Shown: positions 29,397 to 41,246, numbered from the stretch's first letter. The stretch: DNA of 64,000 nt from Erpobdella octoculata (GCA_963978895.1 OZ022243.1:1684814-1748813), one strand, 5' to 3'. Notes: a model not told the origin generated them from the letters alone. A program made the numbers and translations.

Positions 29397-31305
29397 GCAA
29401 GACGTAGTTGAAACAGATCTTGTAAAAATTCATCACTTAATAAGACATTTTTAGATTTTAGCATTTTATATAAATTGTTTTGTTTTATTTGTATAACAAA
29501 CACTAAAATAAATGATTTTGCAATCTGCATTATGCTCGACAAAATGAAAACATTAATTATAAATAGAAAAATTAGATCATTTATAGTTTAGTAATAATTG
29601 ATCGGTTAAGCCATTTTAGTTGCTGTGTATAATGTTCAGCCCCTTCATTGTAGTTTTGTGTTTTAAACTTAAATCTGCTAATACGGTAGTTTTTTCCAGT
29701 TATATAGATTTTTTTCAGTAACTGTAAAAAGTTTCGTGCATTTTATTTAAAGGTTTTTGTAAGTGTTGCATGAAAATAATTGAAAAAATATAAACGTTTT
29801 AACCGTGAAACTTTTAAAACTTTGATTTATGTTGTGGTTTTTCAGTCTCAACAGAAAACTACAACTAAAGACTAAAAATGAAACTGAATGATGATTTGTA
29901 AAAAATTATTAAACATTAAAAAAACTACAATTATTATTGTTGTTTAAATAGTTAAATAAAATAATTTTTTAATTATATTTTCGTTTCCCAAGTGAATTTT
30001 ATGGGGAACTGTAAATTTATCGACAATTGTCAATTTATCGATATAACTTGGAAAATCGATAAACTCGCCAAGGAGTCGACAAATCCGCAAATAAGTTGAC
30101 AAATCCGCGAACGTATCGACAACTGTCGATAAACCTATCTAGAACCAGATTTTATAATGTTATTTTAAAAAATTCAATTTGCAAAGCAGGTATATATGAA
30201 TGCAAATTTAAAATATGACAAAACATTTAATTTATTTTGAAAAATTAGACCTCATGAAACTTAACAAATAGTAAATTTCTTAACAATCTGAAACATTAAA
30301 ACGTTTCAAACTCGATCTAAAAAGAAAATATCTTAATACAAGTAAATAATACATTTGAGCTTGTACAAGTGTGTACAAAGGTTGACTTCTTTTGCTTCTG
30401 AAAGATAAAAGTTATAATTTATTTGGAATCAATCAAAATGCCAAGTTGACAGTGTGAACTCGATAAAAGCGGAAACAGTGATTTATATTAATTCTTTTTT
30501 GTCTATGGTAGGCAGTTACTACAAGCTTATAGTATGTATGTAAACATATACGGTCAAAAAACAGTTGTTTTGTCGACAACGACACACAAGATGGAAGCGA
30601 CTACTGCGTTCCAGCTCGAAATGAATCGATACCTAATCGACTAGACGAACAATAAAATGTCACGGACTGCAGGCCGTTTGGAAGACGTTCTTCAAATAAA
30701 CTGCCATTCATTTCATTTCCCATTTCTATCCAACCGAAGGCAAGTTTTTGTTTACACTAATTAAAAAAATATCTTGAAAACAGTTACTACCATTGACATT
30801 TATATGCAGTTTAAATGTTTCTTGTGCATTAGTTTTCCTCATTTATTTTTACGTAGAATACGTTTAATAACTTAAACGTTTTTTAGGTTTTATCCTGTCT
30901 AATGACTTCTTAGTTTTTTATCTATAGTGCTCTATTTAAAAAGACAATTTGATCGTTCAGGTCTGAAATTAAAAAAAAAACAGTCAGTCATAACTCAATT
31001 CACTCTAATTACTAATGCTGCGTTGACAAAGAAATTTTTTAACCTTATAATCAGCTCAATTTGACCATTTTAATTCTGCGTGCTACTTATTCTAACTTGT
31101 GAATAATTATTTCAACGTTTTCTCAGAAATCGTATATCTCTAGTTATTTCAAGTTTATCTAAATCTTTTCTTATTTTTAAAAAAATAATAAAAAAGTTAA
31201 TAGCAAAGATTATTTTATTTGAAACATTAAATTTATTTGTATACAATAATTTATAACAACGTACGTTCAGAAATGTATGTCCTAAAAAATATTAGCGTCG
31301 TTTTG
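29397..31305. other. Intergenic, no gene seen
   Basis: AT-rich DNA. It contains the short inverted-repeat unit at 30016-30133. No exon was recognised. Confidence 0.45.
30016..30133. repeat. 118-bp unit with 16-bp terminal inverted repeats
   Basis: TTTATCGACAATTGTC at 30016-30031 pairs with GACAACTGTCGATAAA at 30118-30133 (one mismatch). Inside are ATCGATAAA and two GACAAATCCGC words. It may be a miniature transposon; no clear target duplication was seen. Confidence 0.55.
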
Positions 31306-32441
31306 ATGCGGATCGGCAAACCCGGCTTTGTTGAATTTAACAATTTGTTTGAAATTCTAGTTTGCATTTTAGTTTTCAGTTTTACTACGATAATTTCATG
31401 TTTAGAAGTGAACAGCATTCAATTCAAGATTGACTTCTGTTTGGTCTCAACGAGTGATGTTTTTGTGGCAGCCAGATCAGTTACGGAATGTTTGTCCAAG
31501 TGCTTTGCGTTGAAGTTGACAAAGTGCATTCGAATCCAATATGATGACTACTCCAACCAATGCCAGATTGTAAACTCTTGGAATCAGTTAATTGTAAAGA
31601 GTATTACTTCACCTCACACGTGTCTAGCCTATGTCCAATCAGGTAAGAATGTCTTATTTTAATTGTGTTTTATCAGTTAATCAATCAATTAAAATAAACT
31701 TATATAGCACTTTTTTGTAAACTTAAAAGCGTTCGTAAACAACTTTACTAAATACAAATATTTTTAAGTTACTACAAATGGTAAACAGTGAACTGCTCAA
31801 TAATAAATTATATGGTAAATAATTCCACTTTTGTGGACAAGAATATTGTAGCGTAACAAATTTTCATTTTTTAATTGTAACGATTTTATTTAAAAGGTAT
31901 CTGTCCGCCTGATTTCGAATTAATACAATCAATGAGATTATGCTACGGACCGCAGTTTGGAATGTGGAACTGGGAGGATTCCAGAAGTCTTTGCAATTCT
32001 TACGGCAGCAACGTCTTTCCGGCTATGTTCTTAAATTTGACCTACGTTTCGATGTTGACTCAATACTTGAATATCATAAGAGGTAGTTAAAAATAATTTT
32101 GCTTTAAAATCATAAAATATACTCATAAAATGGTTTAAAATAGTTTTTATTTGCACACAGCCGGCAATTCAAGATTCAGCATCTGTGTACCAGGTACTAA
32201 ATATGAATTCTGGGGAGCTAGTCAGAGACTGGTGGCCTCGGACACTTCAACAAGATTTGTGTGGAAACCATTTCCTGGAATCAACGTAGATTTTGTTACC
32301 TATGTAGGACCCAGTACGGTTTCAAATCCTTATAACTGCATGTTCATACAACAGTTTGGTTATACACTGACTCCAATTGTTTCAACATTTTGTAGCCAAA
32401 CAAAATGCGCTATGTGTCAAGCCGATGCCATTATGCCATAA
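31306..32441 (+). CDS. PC4: PAN-C-type-lectin-like, complete, without sugar motif
   Basis: Exons 31306-31642, 31897-32082 and 32161-32441 join to 804 nt (267 aa). ATG 31306 was chosen because it aligns with PC5's start; another in-frame ATG lies at 31273. Exon 1: hydrophobic signal (ILVCILVFSFTTIIS) and PAN-like domain (CLSKCFALKLTKCIRIQY, CQIVNSW). Exons 2-3: lectin-like fold with LCYGPQFGMW, WEDSRSLC, FWGASQR, FVWKPFPG and CAMCQAD. Neither EPN/QPD/QPN nor WND is present, so calcium-dependent sugar binding of the classical kind is unlikely. It forms a subfamily with PC5. Confidence 0.8.
31675..31740 (-). repeat. SINE-like 3' tail in PC4 intron 1
   Basis: Reverse-strand copy of the tail seen at 8641-8703 and 48683-48746, with the AGTGCTATATAAGTT core. 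It starts about 30 bp after the PC4 exon 1 donor. Confidence 0.55.
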
Positions 32442-33110
32442 AATGCACAATACGAAGAAGTAATATTCTGATGATTTAAAGTCGTTTTGATTGAACAACC
32501 TTTTAAGCTACTCGCACCATGTTTATTAGTTGTTTGCAATTACTGAAGTATACAGTTTGATCATCGTCGTTGTTTAAATACGCTGTCTTGCACTAATAAC
32601 TCCTTTGTTTTTTATGGATTCTGCAGTTTTTCAATAATTAGTTTGTTGTTTTATTAGATATTTTATTTTTTTCAAAAACAATAAATAAATTTACTTTTTA
32701 AAGATTTTAAAATTTGTATATGTTTAAGTTGACGCCGTGTGTCAAACCGATATCATTATGCCGTGAAATCTATGCTTACAAAACTGAATGTTTTTCAATG
32801 ATTTTAACTCATTTTTAATAACATGGCAAAATTTATTATAAACACTTTTATACTCGCATCACCATGTTTGTCAGCTTTTCAAAACTACTGAAGCACCTAA
32901 TTAGATATTTTTATTTTTTCTCAAAAGGTTGTGTTGCGCACTAATAGATAGACTAGCACTACAGACAAATAGTTGTAGACATTTTTAGTAAAACCTTTCT
33001 ATAATTGTTCTGTTTTACCCCTTTTTTTATTTCAGAATATTTTAATGTTTTTAAAGTTTAACTTTTCAATAAATTTTTCAAAGTAGTTATCGACTTTGTT
33101 TATTTTAACT
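32442..33110. other. Intergenic after PC4, no gene seen
   Basis: AT-rich. A short imperfect echo of the PC4 exon-3 end (GCCGTG/ACCGATATCATTATGCCGTG) occurs at about 32730-32770, suggesting a small local duplication. Confidence 0.35.
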
Positions 33111-33730
33111 GCTCAACCTGAAAAGTAAAAAAAAGCTACAAAAACCTCTGGTTTTTAAAAGCTTAAATTACATTGAAAGAATGAAAACTCTCTGTTTGTC
33201 ATTATTATTGTTTTGCAAAAAAGACATGATTACAATTTTTTAAGTTTTCAATGAAGACCTTGTTTGAAATTATTTAAAAAAATGTCACCAGTTTTTTGTA
33301 ATAGAGAAAATAGCAGAAAACTAGCTCTAGGAAATTTCAAGTCAGCAACGGAGTATTGCAGCACTGGAACAGCTTGCCCGATAGCGTTGGTATGGCACAA
33401 AAATGAGCAAGAATTTACGAATAAACTGGATAACAAAAATGGGCATCAACAAGGTATGAATGGAATACGAATTGATTAAACTGAACTAAACTTTGTATGC
33501 ATTCATTTTATGTTCAAATGAAAACAGAAATTTTCATTCTGTTCAAACATGTTAACAACACAAAACATATTTTCAAACGCCTCTGTGCGCATCGATGGCT
33601 TTCTCACCTCCGCGTTAAACTTGTTTTAGTTGTCTATAAACATTTGCCTAGTTACGCTTGTTTTCAAACACTCAATGGGTTTTAGGTGCAATTTGCACCA
33701 CCTGACCGTTTCTGTGGTTCCTACCACGTT
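33110..33730 (+). mobile_element. Non-LTR retrotransposon 3' end (LINE copy 5)
   Basis: A degenerate C-terminal ORF end (SLNYIERMKTL, HQFFVIEKIAEN-like frames) is followed by the complete shared 3' UTR, which includes the uninterrupted GTTCAAAT site that is duplicated around the MITE at 21.5-22.1 kb. Confidence 0.7.
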
Positions 33731-34028
33731 AGTAATTACATTTCAGCAAGTATATTCTTGTACATTATATATGTACCGTTGTAACATACCGTCGTTTGTA
33801 AAATGATAAAAAACGATGATGCCAATTTTTGCCAAAATATTGTCATTGGGGTGCACCCAAAAAAAAAATTTTACGACGTTGATATGATCAACATATTTTT
33901 TAGTGTTAACTACTAATTTAAATGCGTATGTAATTATTATTTAGAGCATAACAAAATATTATTTGACCTTTTAAAAATTAGCTATTTTGTTTTGTTCACA
34001 TTTCAAGTATTAGAAAGCAAATTAAACC

Positions 34029-34700
34029 ATGGCTAAGTATTCCACAGCAAACGCTTTTCAAAAAAAAGTTGCAAGAAGATACAGACAGCGGTAAAAACAT
34101 TGTCTTTTAAAGTGATTCCAATAGTAAAGATGAAGATATTTTGCCTGAAACTGATCCGCATTTTGATACAGAAGATCATGTGTCGGTAGATTAATGAAGA
34201 AAAAGATCATAATCAAGGAGCACGCGTTGTTAAAACAATGTGTCACCTTGGTACAAAAGTGGCTGGAATGTATTTGGAGATAACCTTTGTTTATAGGCGT
34301 TGCACTGAACGATTAATTGTTTATTGAGTTTGACCTATGTGAGAACAATTATAAAAAATAATCGACACATTCCTCCTAGAATGATAGCAAAAAACAGAGT
34401 CGAAAGTTTTTTCAATCTTTGCATTTGATGGCAATAAAACTTCGGTGTTGTATGTCCACAAAAAAAGTCGGTAGTCCTATTGTTGCAAATGAATTATGAC
34501 AAAGTTATTGATGATCGGAAAACAAAAACCAGAGATCATCTTTAATTGCAAAAAATATTGTAGATAACATGGATCATTTACTCTTGTAAACAAAAGATCT
34601 ACAGGTGGCAAATAGTCCAATACTTTAACATGCTTGTCACAACTGTCATTGCTAGTTTCGTTATCTGGATGTGCAATGTGCAATAACCTTGATTTGATCC
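34029..34700 (+). pseudogene. piggyBac-like transposase remnant
   Basis: Interrupted + strand frames begin at ATG 34029 and continue to an acidic SDSNSKDEDILPETDP-like segment. They resume with FAFDGNKTSVLYVHKK, then NMDHLL and YSCKQKIYRWQIVQYFNML, ending in ASFVIW. The order and spacing match the acidic N-terminus and the C-terminal part (VPKK, VDxMDxL, RKxxRWP, AFVIW) of piggyBac transposases. The catalytic centre is largely deleted. GGGTGCACCC at 33852-33861 and GGGCGCACCC near 34799-34808 could be the element's ends. Confidence 0.6.
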
Positions 34701-35136
34701 ATTTAGAGTCAACTTGTTAAGTTTATTCAATGGTTATTTCTCACCACCCAGCGAGCCTTCGGGAGGATATTGTCTTGAGCGGATATAATCGGGGACTAGG
34801 GCGCACCCAAAGAGGTCGAATTTCTGAGATAAGAACCCTCTGATATTATTCTGTAAATCTTTTTACTGCTTAAAATTATATTAATAAACTAGTTTTACTA
34901 ACGATGAGATTGATGTAAAGTATTAATGTCAATTAACTATTATATATGTTGCAGTAAATCCCTACTATTGTTGCATGAAAATTATTTGAGAATTTTCATT
35001 AAAATATATGGCAGAAAAATTTTTTTTATACTTTTTTTTAATCAAAAAACAAATCAAATGGTTTGATTTTTTTTATTTGTGTAAATAGATCACACCAACA
35101 AAGAAAGTATTAATTAGCAGCCATCTGAGCTACCAA

Positions 35137-35300
35137 ACCATCGCCAAAAAACGATGTCTCTTTTGCCGGGACTCCACTATAAAGGGTTTGAATCGTGGTT
35201 CGGTTGTACAGAAATCGTACGGCTTACAGTCCATCACTAGCTAACTAATAGCTAACGATTAAAGTTAAAAGAAATTACTAGCCATCGTTTTTTGGCGATA
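35137..35300 (-). repeat. Probable tRNA-derived SINE with long inverted repeat
   Basis: ATCGCCAAAAAACGATG at 35140-35156 is the exact reverse complement of 35283-35299. Between them the minus strand shows an A-box-like TAGCTAGTGATGG and a B-box-like GATTCAAACCC at tRNA-like spacing. Confidence 0.4.
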
Positions 35301-35337
35301 CAAAATTAAGGTAAGGTCGTTTGCGTGATGAAAGGCG

Positions 35338-35437
<100 letters not shown>

Positions 35438-35471
35438 GCTGCGATAGGAATATGTATATATGTGTGTGTAG

Positions 35472-35525
35472 GTGTACAATTTCTGCAATAGAAAAATTTA
35501 GAAGAAAAAAACCGTTTGAATTAAA
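35472..35525 (+). promoter_or_regulatory. Conserved PF leader block (PF5)
   Basis: Nearly identical to the block before PF2, with the ACAATTTCTGCAA core and ACCGTTTGAATT just before the ATG. It is likely 5' UTR or core promoter. Confidence 0.45.
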
Positions 35526-38297
35526 ATGCTGTCAACATACTTTGCTTCAATTTGTATGCACATTGCAATATGTTTGAATGAACAAAATAACAAAAGAAAA
35601 TATTACACAAAATGTTTCTTATATGGTAACCCCAACAAAACGTTGAGTTGTACTTTGTCACCTTTTATTTCAGATCAAAGATCATCTAAACTGGGTTGTG
35701 CTACTTTCTGCTCTTCCATTAGCACTGGGCAAAATTTAGTTTTCGACAACCAACTACAATTTTCAAATGATTTCATTTACACTGACAATGGAACTACTGT
35801 AAGTTTTGGACTATTAAAATTCCCGTTGGATCGTTTTCACAAATCATTCACGGACACCAGAGATGTACAATTGTGTTTTGGATTCAATTATCAAGCATCC
35901 AGTGGACTATGTCAGCTATTTGATCAATATTGTCCGTTGGGGAACTTGATCTTGCTAACAAACAGCACACTAGGAACTTATTATGGGGTAATAAAGTTAA
36001 TTTTTTAAATGCGTTTTTATTTTTTAAAATTTATTTAACAGACCTATTATGGATTTATATATTTCGGTTTTATTAATGTTGAAAAAAACGGCATAGAAAA
36101 TGACAGTGTAATTTTAAACTACGATTTCTATATATTCAGGTAGTTGCTGAAATGAATTCAATGTGTTATTTTGGAGGTTAGGTTCAAAACGTTTGATGCA
36201 ATCAATTGTTTTGGATAAACACTAATATTTAAACAAACATTAAATAGATTTCTAAATATACCGATAAAAACCTTGTTAAAGTTAATAAAAAAAAATCATA
36301 GCTTATAATAGCTATTAAGATCATTTTCAAAGTAAACACTAAACATATAAATTTGTATGTTAACTTTTTTGTCATCACAGACGTACAAGATTGTAACGAC
36401 ATTCCTGGTAATGATTCAGAAGACAGTGGAACTTACTTGTTGAAGATAGACAATAACAAAACATATCCTGTGTATTGTGAAGTATCAACAAATGGAACTA
36501 AATATATGGTCAATGTTGTTTGCTGTTGATAAATTTGTTCAAGTTTTAATCATATTTATTTATCAATTTAGGTCATTCAACGACGAGTAAATGGATCTGT
36601 GAGCTTCAACCAAAGCTGGGTAAATTATGAAAATGGATTTGGAAATTTGGATGAAAATCTCTGGTTAGGTATGTTGTTTTTTTTTTGCTCCATGAAACTT
36701 ATTAATTTTTGTGAGTAAACATTTTATATTTATTCTGCAAAGAATTATATTGTTTTGCATGTGAATAAATTTAAATCAATTGTTATGCTTGCGTCAAAAT
36801 TGCTAATTTAATATTTAATTTAATAATAAATTAATAATAAATACTAGTTGCACAATCCCGTTTGAACATTTTGTGGGTTTTTTATAAACAGTTCCATTGT
36901 ATAGAAACCTATTACATATAAGTGTAAGTTAAAAAAATGTCTGAATTTTGACACGGCAAAAGATGTTACCATTGATCGCGTTCAGTTCAAGTCTTAACTA
37001 CTTGAACTTTTTTTTCTTATTCATAACGAAACTGTTGAAAATTTAAATTTTTTATTTCTGAGATGATGAAACTACCAGTATGCTTAATTGCTGTGAGCTT
37101 GCGCTGCGACTGTTGTTGTTTGTTTAAGTCGTTGTCACTTTTTGGCGTTTAGGACTTGCGTGTGTGGTTTGTTTAACGTCTGTATCTGTCAGTAAGACAA
37201 TTTAGACGGTATGTATGTTTGAGTGTTTGGTGACGTGTTTATGTTGGCTTTGAGGCAGGGAGGCCACCGAAAGCACAAGGCTTTCGTGGGCACATGGTTC
37301 GACTCACACCAGCCCGCCAACTAATAAGTGCAATAAGTTGGACAAGGACCGGCAAATCGACCTCCCCATGCAGCCAGCAATTTAACCAACCTCGGATGAT
37401 CCTCATAGGCTATGGCATGGACGTCTGTATAATAGCTATTATACAGACGTCCATGGCTATGGTATCGCTCCGCCGCTTTCCTCCCCGCGTTTAGGACTTT
37501 GAGTGGTTTTTATTTAAATACCAAATTGACTCCAAACCTGCAGGTGTTTGAAACAATATTTTTTTAAAATACAATTGTCTAACCTGTTTTTTCAACAATA
37601 AACATTTAATTATAATATACAATTTCAGGTAATTACTTGCTGTACCGTTTAACTAGCATAAAAAATTATAAACTGAGAGTTGAATTGGAAGCATTTGATG
37701 GAGTTTGTAAATACGCCGAATATCTCAATTTTGCTGTTGGTCCTCCAAGTTTGGGTTACATACTCACAGTATCTGGATATTCTGGAAATGCAGGTATTTT
37801 TTTTTTAATTTAATTTTATCAATTTTAAACGTTAAGATGTAAAAATAACAAAAAAACAATAATAAAAATTATAATAAATAATTTCATATTTTAAATTTCT
37901 TCATATTTTGGCTCTTAAACAATAAAAATAATCAAACACAAATTTAGTACTAACTCTATTTTTTTATGTTTGTTTATTTTTATGTGCCACTTAGACACAA
38001 TTATAGTTGTTTTTTTTGCTAATTTTCATCTTTATTTGCATATCATCAGGAAACTCGATGGCAAGACACAATGGAAAGAGGTTCTCCACTTTTGACAATT
38101 ACGATCACACCTGTTCATTGCGCTGTCCCATTCGCAACGGAGGAGCTTGGTGGTATGTTTGTTGTCAGGACTCAAACCTGAATGGGCTTTACTACACTCA
38201 CAAGAATGTACCGTTTGCTCAAGGCTTGAATTGGTATAACTTCCGTGGAGACTACGAATCTCTAAAAACCTGCAAAATGCTCATCACAATAAAATAA
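35526..38297 (+). CDS. PF5: PAN-fibrinogen secreted lectin, complete
   Basis: Exons 35526-35987, 36140-36176, 36381-36508, 36572-36668, 37629-37793 and 38050-38297 join to 1137 nt (378 aa, the same as PF2). Exon 1: signal (STYFASICMHIAIC) and PAN-like domain ([22 protein letters not shown]). Exon 2 is the linker microexon. Exons 3-6: fibrinogen domain with QDCND, VIQRR, YENGFGN, FAVGPP, GGAWWYVCCQ and FRGDYESL. It is the intact sister of the PF3 pseudogene, with closely matching introns. Intron 4 has gained a retroposon-like insertion with 13-bp direct repeats. Role as a secreted recognition lectin is inferred. Confidence 0.85.
37158..37486 (+). mobile_element. SINE-like insertion in PF5 intron 4
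   Basis: 329 bp flanked by the direct repeat GCGTTTAGGACTT (37145-37157 and 37487-37499) and absent from the matching PF3 intron. It is GC-richer than the intron, has a B-box-like GGTTCGACTC near 37294, and contains a perfect 40-bp palindrome. It is consistent with a retroposed tRNA-related element. Confidence 0.6.
37416..37455. repeat. Perfect 40-bp palindrome
   Basis: Each 20-base arm (CATGGACGTCTGTATAATAG) is the exact reverse complement of the other, with no loop. The palindrome is bracketed by direct GGCTATGG words at 37408-37415 and 37455-37462. Confidence 0.95.
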
Positions 38298-38852
38298 GTT
38301 TTAGTAGACATTTCAACTGTCCTTATATTCATCTAATGGAAACTAAAATTTTCTTTCCTAATTTTTAACTGCTATACGTTACTCACTATTTTAGTTTCAG
38401 CATCAACGTAGAATTTAATAAACTTTTATAGCAACTTTTACAAAAAAATCTGATAAAATGACAACATTTATTTAGACTGCACAAACGTATGGATTGTTAA
38501 TGGTAATGGATTGGTTACGGATTGTTTTTTTATTCACCGTCTTATTCATTTATAGAGACGTTTATGGTTACTGTAAAAATTCCAGTTTTTTTGTGTTGTT
38601 TTAGATTTTAAATTTCAGTCCTTTTTATATACATTCAAATTTTATCTTTTTATATAGTTTTAAACTATCAATTTTTATTTCATTTAAATTACGTTTTAGT
38701 AAATTTTATTAACTCAATTCTATTGTTTTTGTACAACGTAAAACCAAATACAAATAATTGCTTTTTGCAAACAAGTTTTAACATTTCAATTAGTTTGTTG
38801 TGTTTTCCAATGCTGTTGTACTAAAAATACAAAATTTAAACTAAATTTAAAA
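38298..38852. other. PF5 downstream flank
   Basis: Matches the flank after PF3. It is AT-rich and non-coding. Confidence 0.45.
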
Positions 38853-39055
38853 CATGTTGGTCTAGTTGTATAGACACCGGCTTTCAAAGTCGTAGGACCT
38901 GGGTTCGATTCCCAGTCCGGGCACGTAATTTCCTTGAGCAAAAAACTAAATGACATGTGCTCACGTCAACTCAGCGTTTCATTCTTTAGTAGTCGATAAA
39001 TGAGTACCAACTTCGGTTGGAGGTTCAAGTCCTTCGTGCACTTGTGGAGCTAACT
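38853..39055 (+). repeat. tRNA-derived SINE, plus copy
   Basis: The first about 70 bp look like a tRNA: A box TTGGTCTAGTTGTATAG, then GGACCTGGGTTCGATTCCC as the B box. A unique region ends in GTGCACTTGTGGAGCTA. The same head and GTGCACTTGTGGAGCTA block appear reversed at 59903-60119. No CCA-ready acceptor fold was required, so it is called a SINE, not a tRNA gene. Confidence 0.75.
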
Positions 39056-39683
39056 AAAAATGGAAAACTTGTTCAAACAAATTTTTGCAATTTCTCTTTC
39101 TAATATTAAATAAATAACATTACACGACGTAATTTAATTGCTGTTATTGCATTTAAGACGGATATGTTAAACAATTAAATGTAACTGGCAAACAGCCAAC
39201 TCAAGTCATTTGTTGTAATTGTCCATGGGTATCGAATCCATCTGAAAGTGAGTTTGCTTTTTGAGCTTGTAAAAAAATGTTTTGAAAACAGCGAGTATAA
39301 TTTTTTTTTAGTTTAACTGTTTTTTTAAAACAAATACAGTAAAAAAAGTAATTTTTTATTTATTTATGTTTGTTTTTCTATGTTCAAGAAGCATTGTAAT
39401 TTTATTTCTTTTTTTAACTTTTTCTTTTACCAACTAGCGGCTTATTTTTGAATTATCTTTTTAAAAAACAAATTTTATAGTTTCTGTCTATAATTACAAA
39501 AACAACGTCATAATGCAGTCGCTCTTATTATACCAATGCTACATTTGTCACTAAACTTCTTTATAATATAAATTCGACTCTTCTTTGTTAATTCAACTGT
39601 GCTCCCTGCATTTTTCATTATATAAAAATTATTTCAACTATTAAATTTTCAGTAAAAAAAATTTTTTAATTATCGTCAAAGCA
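39056..39683. other. Intergenic before PC5
   Basis: AT-rich with no gene seen. Confidence 0.45.
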
Positions 39684-39690
39684 TATAAAT
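39684..39690 (+). promoter_or_regulatory. Possible TATA box of PC5
   Basis: TATAAAT about 120 bp before the PC5 ATG, at a reasonable distance for a core promoter with a short 5' UTR. Confidence 0.35.
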
Positions 39691-39807
39691 ATAGCCGGCA
39701 CTGTTGTTAGATACTTATTTGCGGTTTTCGAAAAAATGAGTATTTTATTTAAATCGTATCTATATTTAAAACCGTTTCTTTACAAGTGAATTCATCCACA
39801 CATAAAA

Positions 39808-41246
39808 ATGAACGCTTTTTGGATGCTGTTTGAAAGAGTCAACAGTTTTCGTAAAATTTCTGTTTGGATTTTAGCTTTTAGTTGTTTGACCAAAATAACC
39901 GATGCAACTGTAAGCGACATTCAATTCAAGAGTGACCTATGTTTGGTCACAACGAGTGATGTTCTAGTACCAGCCAGATCATTGGCGGAATGTTTGTCCA
40001 AGTGCTTTGCGTTGAAGCTGACAAAGTGCATTCGAATCCAATATGATGACTACTCCAACCAATGCCAGATTGTAAACTCTTGGAGTCAGTTAATTGTAAA
40101 AAGTATTACTCCGCCTCACACGTGTTTAGCTTATGTCCAATCAGGTAAGAATGTCTATTTTTATTATGCACTGGTTTGCAAAGCTAAATGTTATGCTCAA
40201 TTCAAATTGTCAATCTTTAAAAGGAGCGTAAGTCCGATAACTTGTATATCAAAAAATATTGTTTTACTATTTGTATTATTGGCACTGTGTGTACTATTTA
40301 TATTATTGGCACTGTTTGTACTATTTGTATTATTGGCACTGTTTGTACTATTTGATTTATGAAAAATTTTAATTGTTTATTATTTTAAGTGTCTACTATT
40401 TTTATTCTTTGTGTAATTTGTTTTATTTGTACTACTATTTCTATCATTTGTATTATGTGTATCGTACTATTTGTATCGTTTTTAATATTTGTATCATTTG
40501 TACTATTTGTATCGTTTGTACTATTTGTAACATTTGTACTACTTGTATCATTTTTATTGTCTGTATTGCTCGTATCATTTGTACTATTTTTACATTTGCA
40601 CTATTTGTATCATCTGTTGTGTTTGTTTTATTTCATTGCATGTATTATTTGTAATATTTCTATTGTTTGTTCTATTTGTACCACTTAGGTATCTGCCTTC
40701 CTGATTTTGAACTACTACAATCAATGAGATTATGCTACGGAGCACGTTATGGAAAGTGGAATTGGGAAGATTCCAGAAGTTTTTGCAACTCTTATGGCAG
40801 CAACGCTTTTCCAGCTGTGATTTTAAACAGTACTTACGTTTTAGTGTTAGGTCAATAGACAATACGTAAATCTCATAAAAGGTAATTCAAAATGTTTTTG
40901 CCTTGAAACATTAAAATCAGTTCATAACACTGCTTAAACCTGTTTTAACTTTCATATAGCAAGTAATTCAAGATTCAGTACCTGCGTCTCAAGTTCCAAA
41001 TACGAATTCTGGGCTGCTAGTCAGAGACTGATTGCCTCGGACACTTCTACAAGATTTGTGTGGAAGCCACTTCCTGGAATCAACGTAGAATTTGTTAGCT
41101 ACGTAGGACCGAGTACGGCTTTAAATCCCAGTAACTGCATGTTCATCCAGCAGTTTCCTCCATCATTCACTCCCATCGCCTATTCATTTTGCAACCAAAC
41201 AAAATGCGCCATGTGTCAAGCCGACGCCGTGAAATGTGTACGATAA
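39808..41246 (+). pseudogene. PC5: PAN-C-type-lectin-like with 7-bp frameshifting duplication
   Basis: Exons by homology to PC4: 39808-40144, 40689-40881 and 40960-41246. Exon 1 is intact: signal (ISVWILAFSCLTKITDA) and PAN-like domain (CLSKCFALKLTKCIRIQY, CQIVNSW). Exon 2 contains GACAATA at 40858-40864, a partial repeat of the neighbouring bases that PC4 lacks. It creates TAG at 40856-40858 and shifts the frame. Without these 7 bases the gene joins to 810 nt (269 codons plus stop), which shows the lesion is recent. Exon 3 is intact and ends in CAMCQADAV. No sugar-site motif is present. Intron 1 is expanded by a TTTGTA repeat. Confidence 0.7.
40255..40688. repeat. Degenerate TATTTGTAC minisatellite in PC5 intron 1
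   Basis: Irregular copies of a 9-bp TATTTGTA(C/T) unit, some as 27-bp higher units with TTGGCACTG, fill the intron up to the exon 2 acceptor. Confidence 0.85.

Noticed and set aside
38853..38925. A tRNA gene
   Set aside because: A and B boxes are present, but the sequence continues into a SINE body shared with 59903-60119, and the acceptor stem is not convincing.
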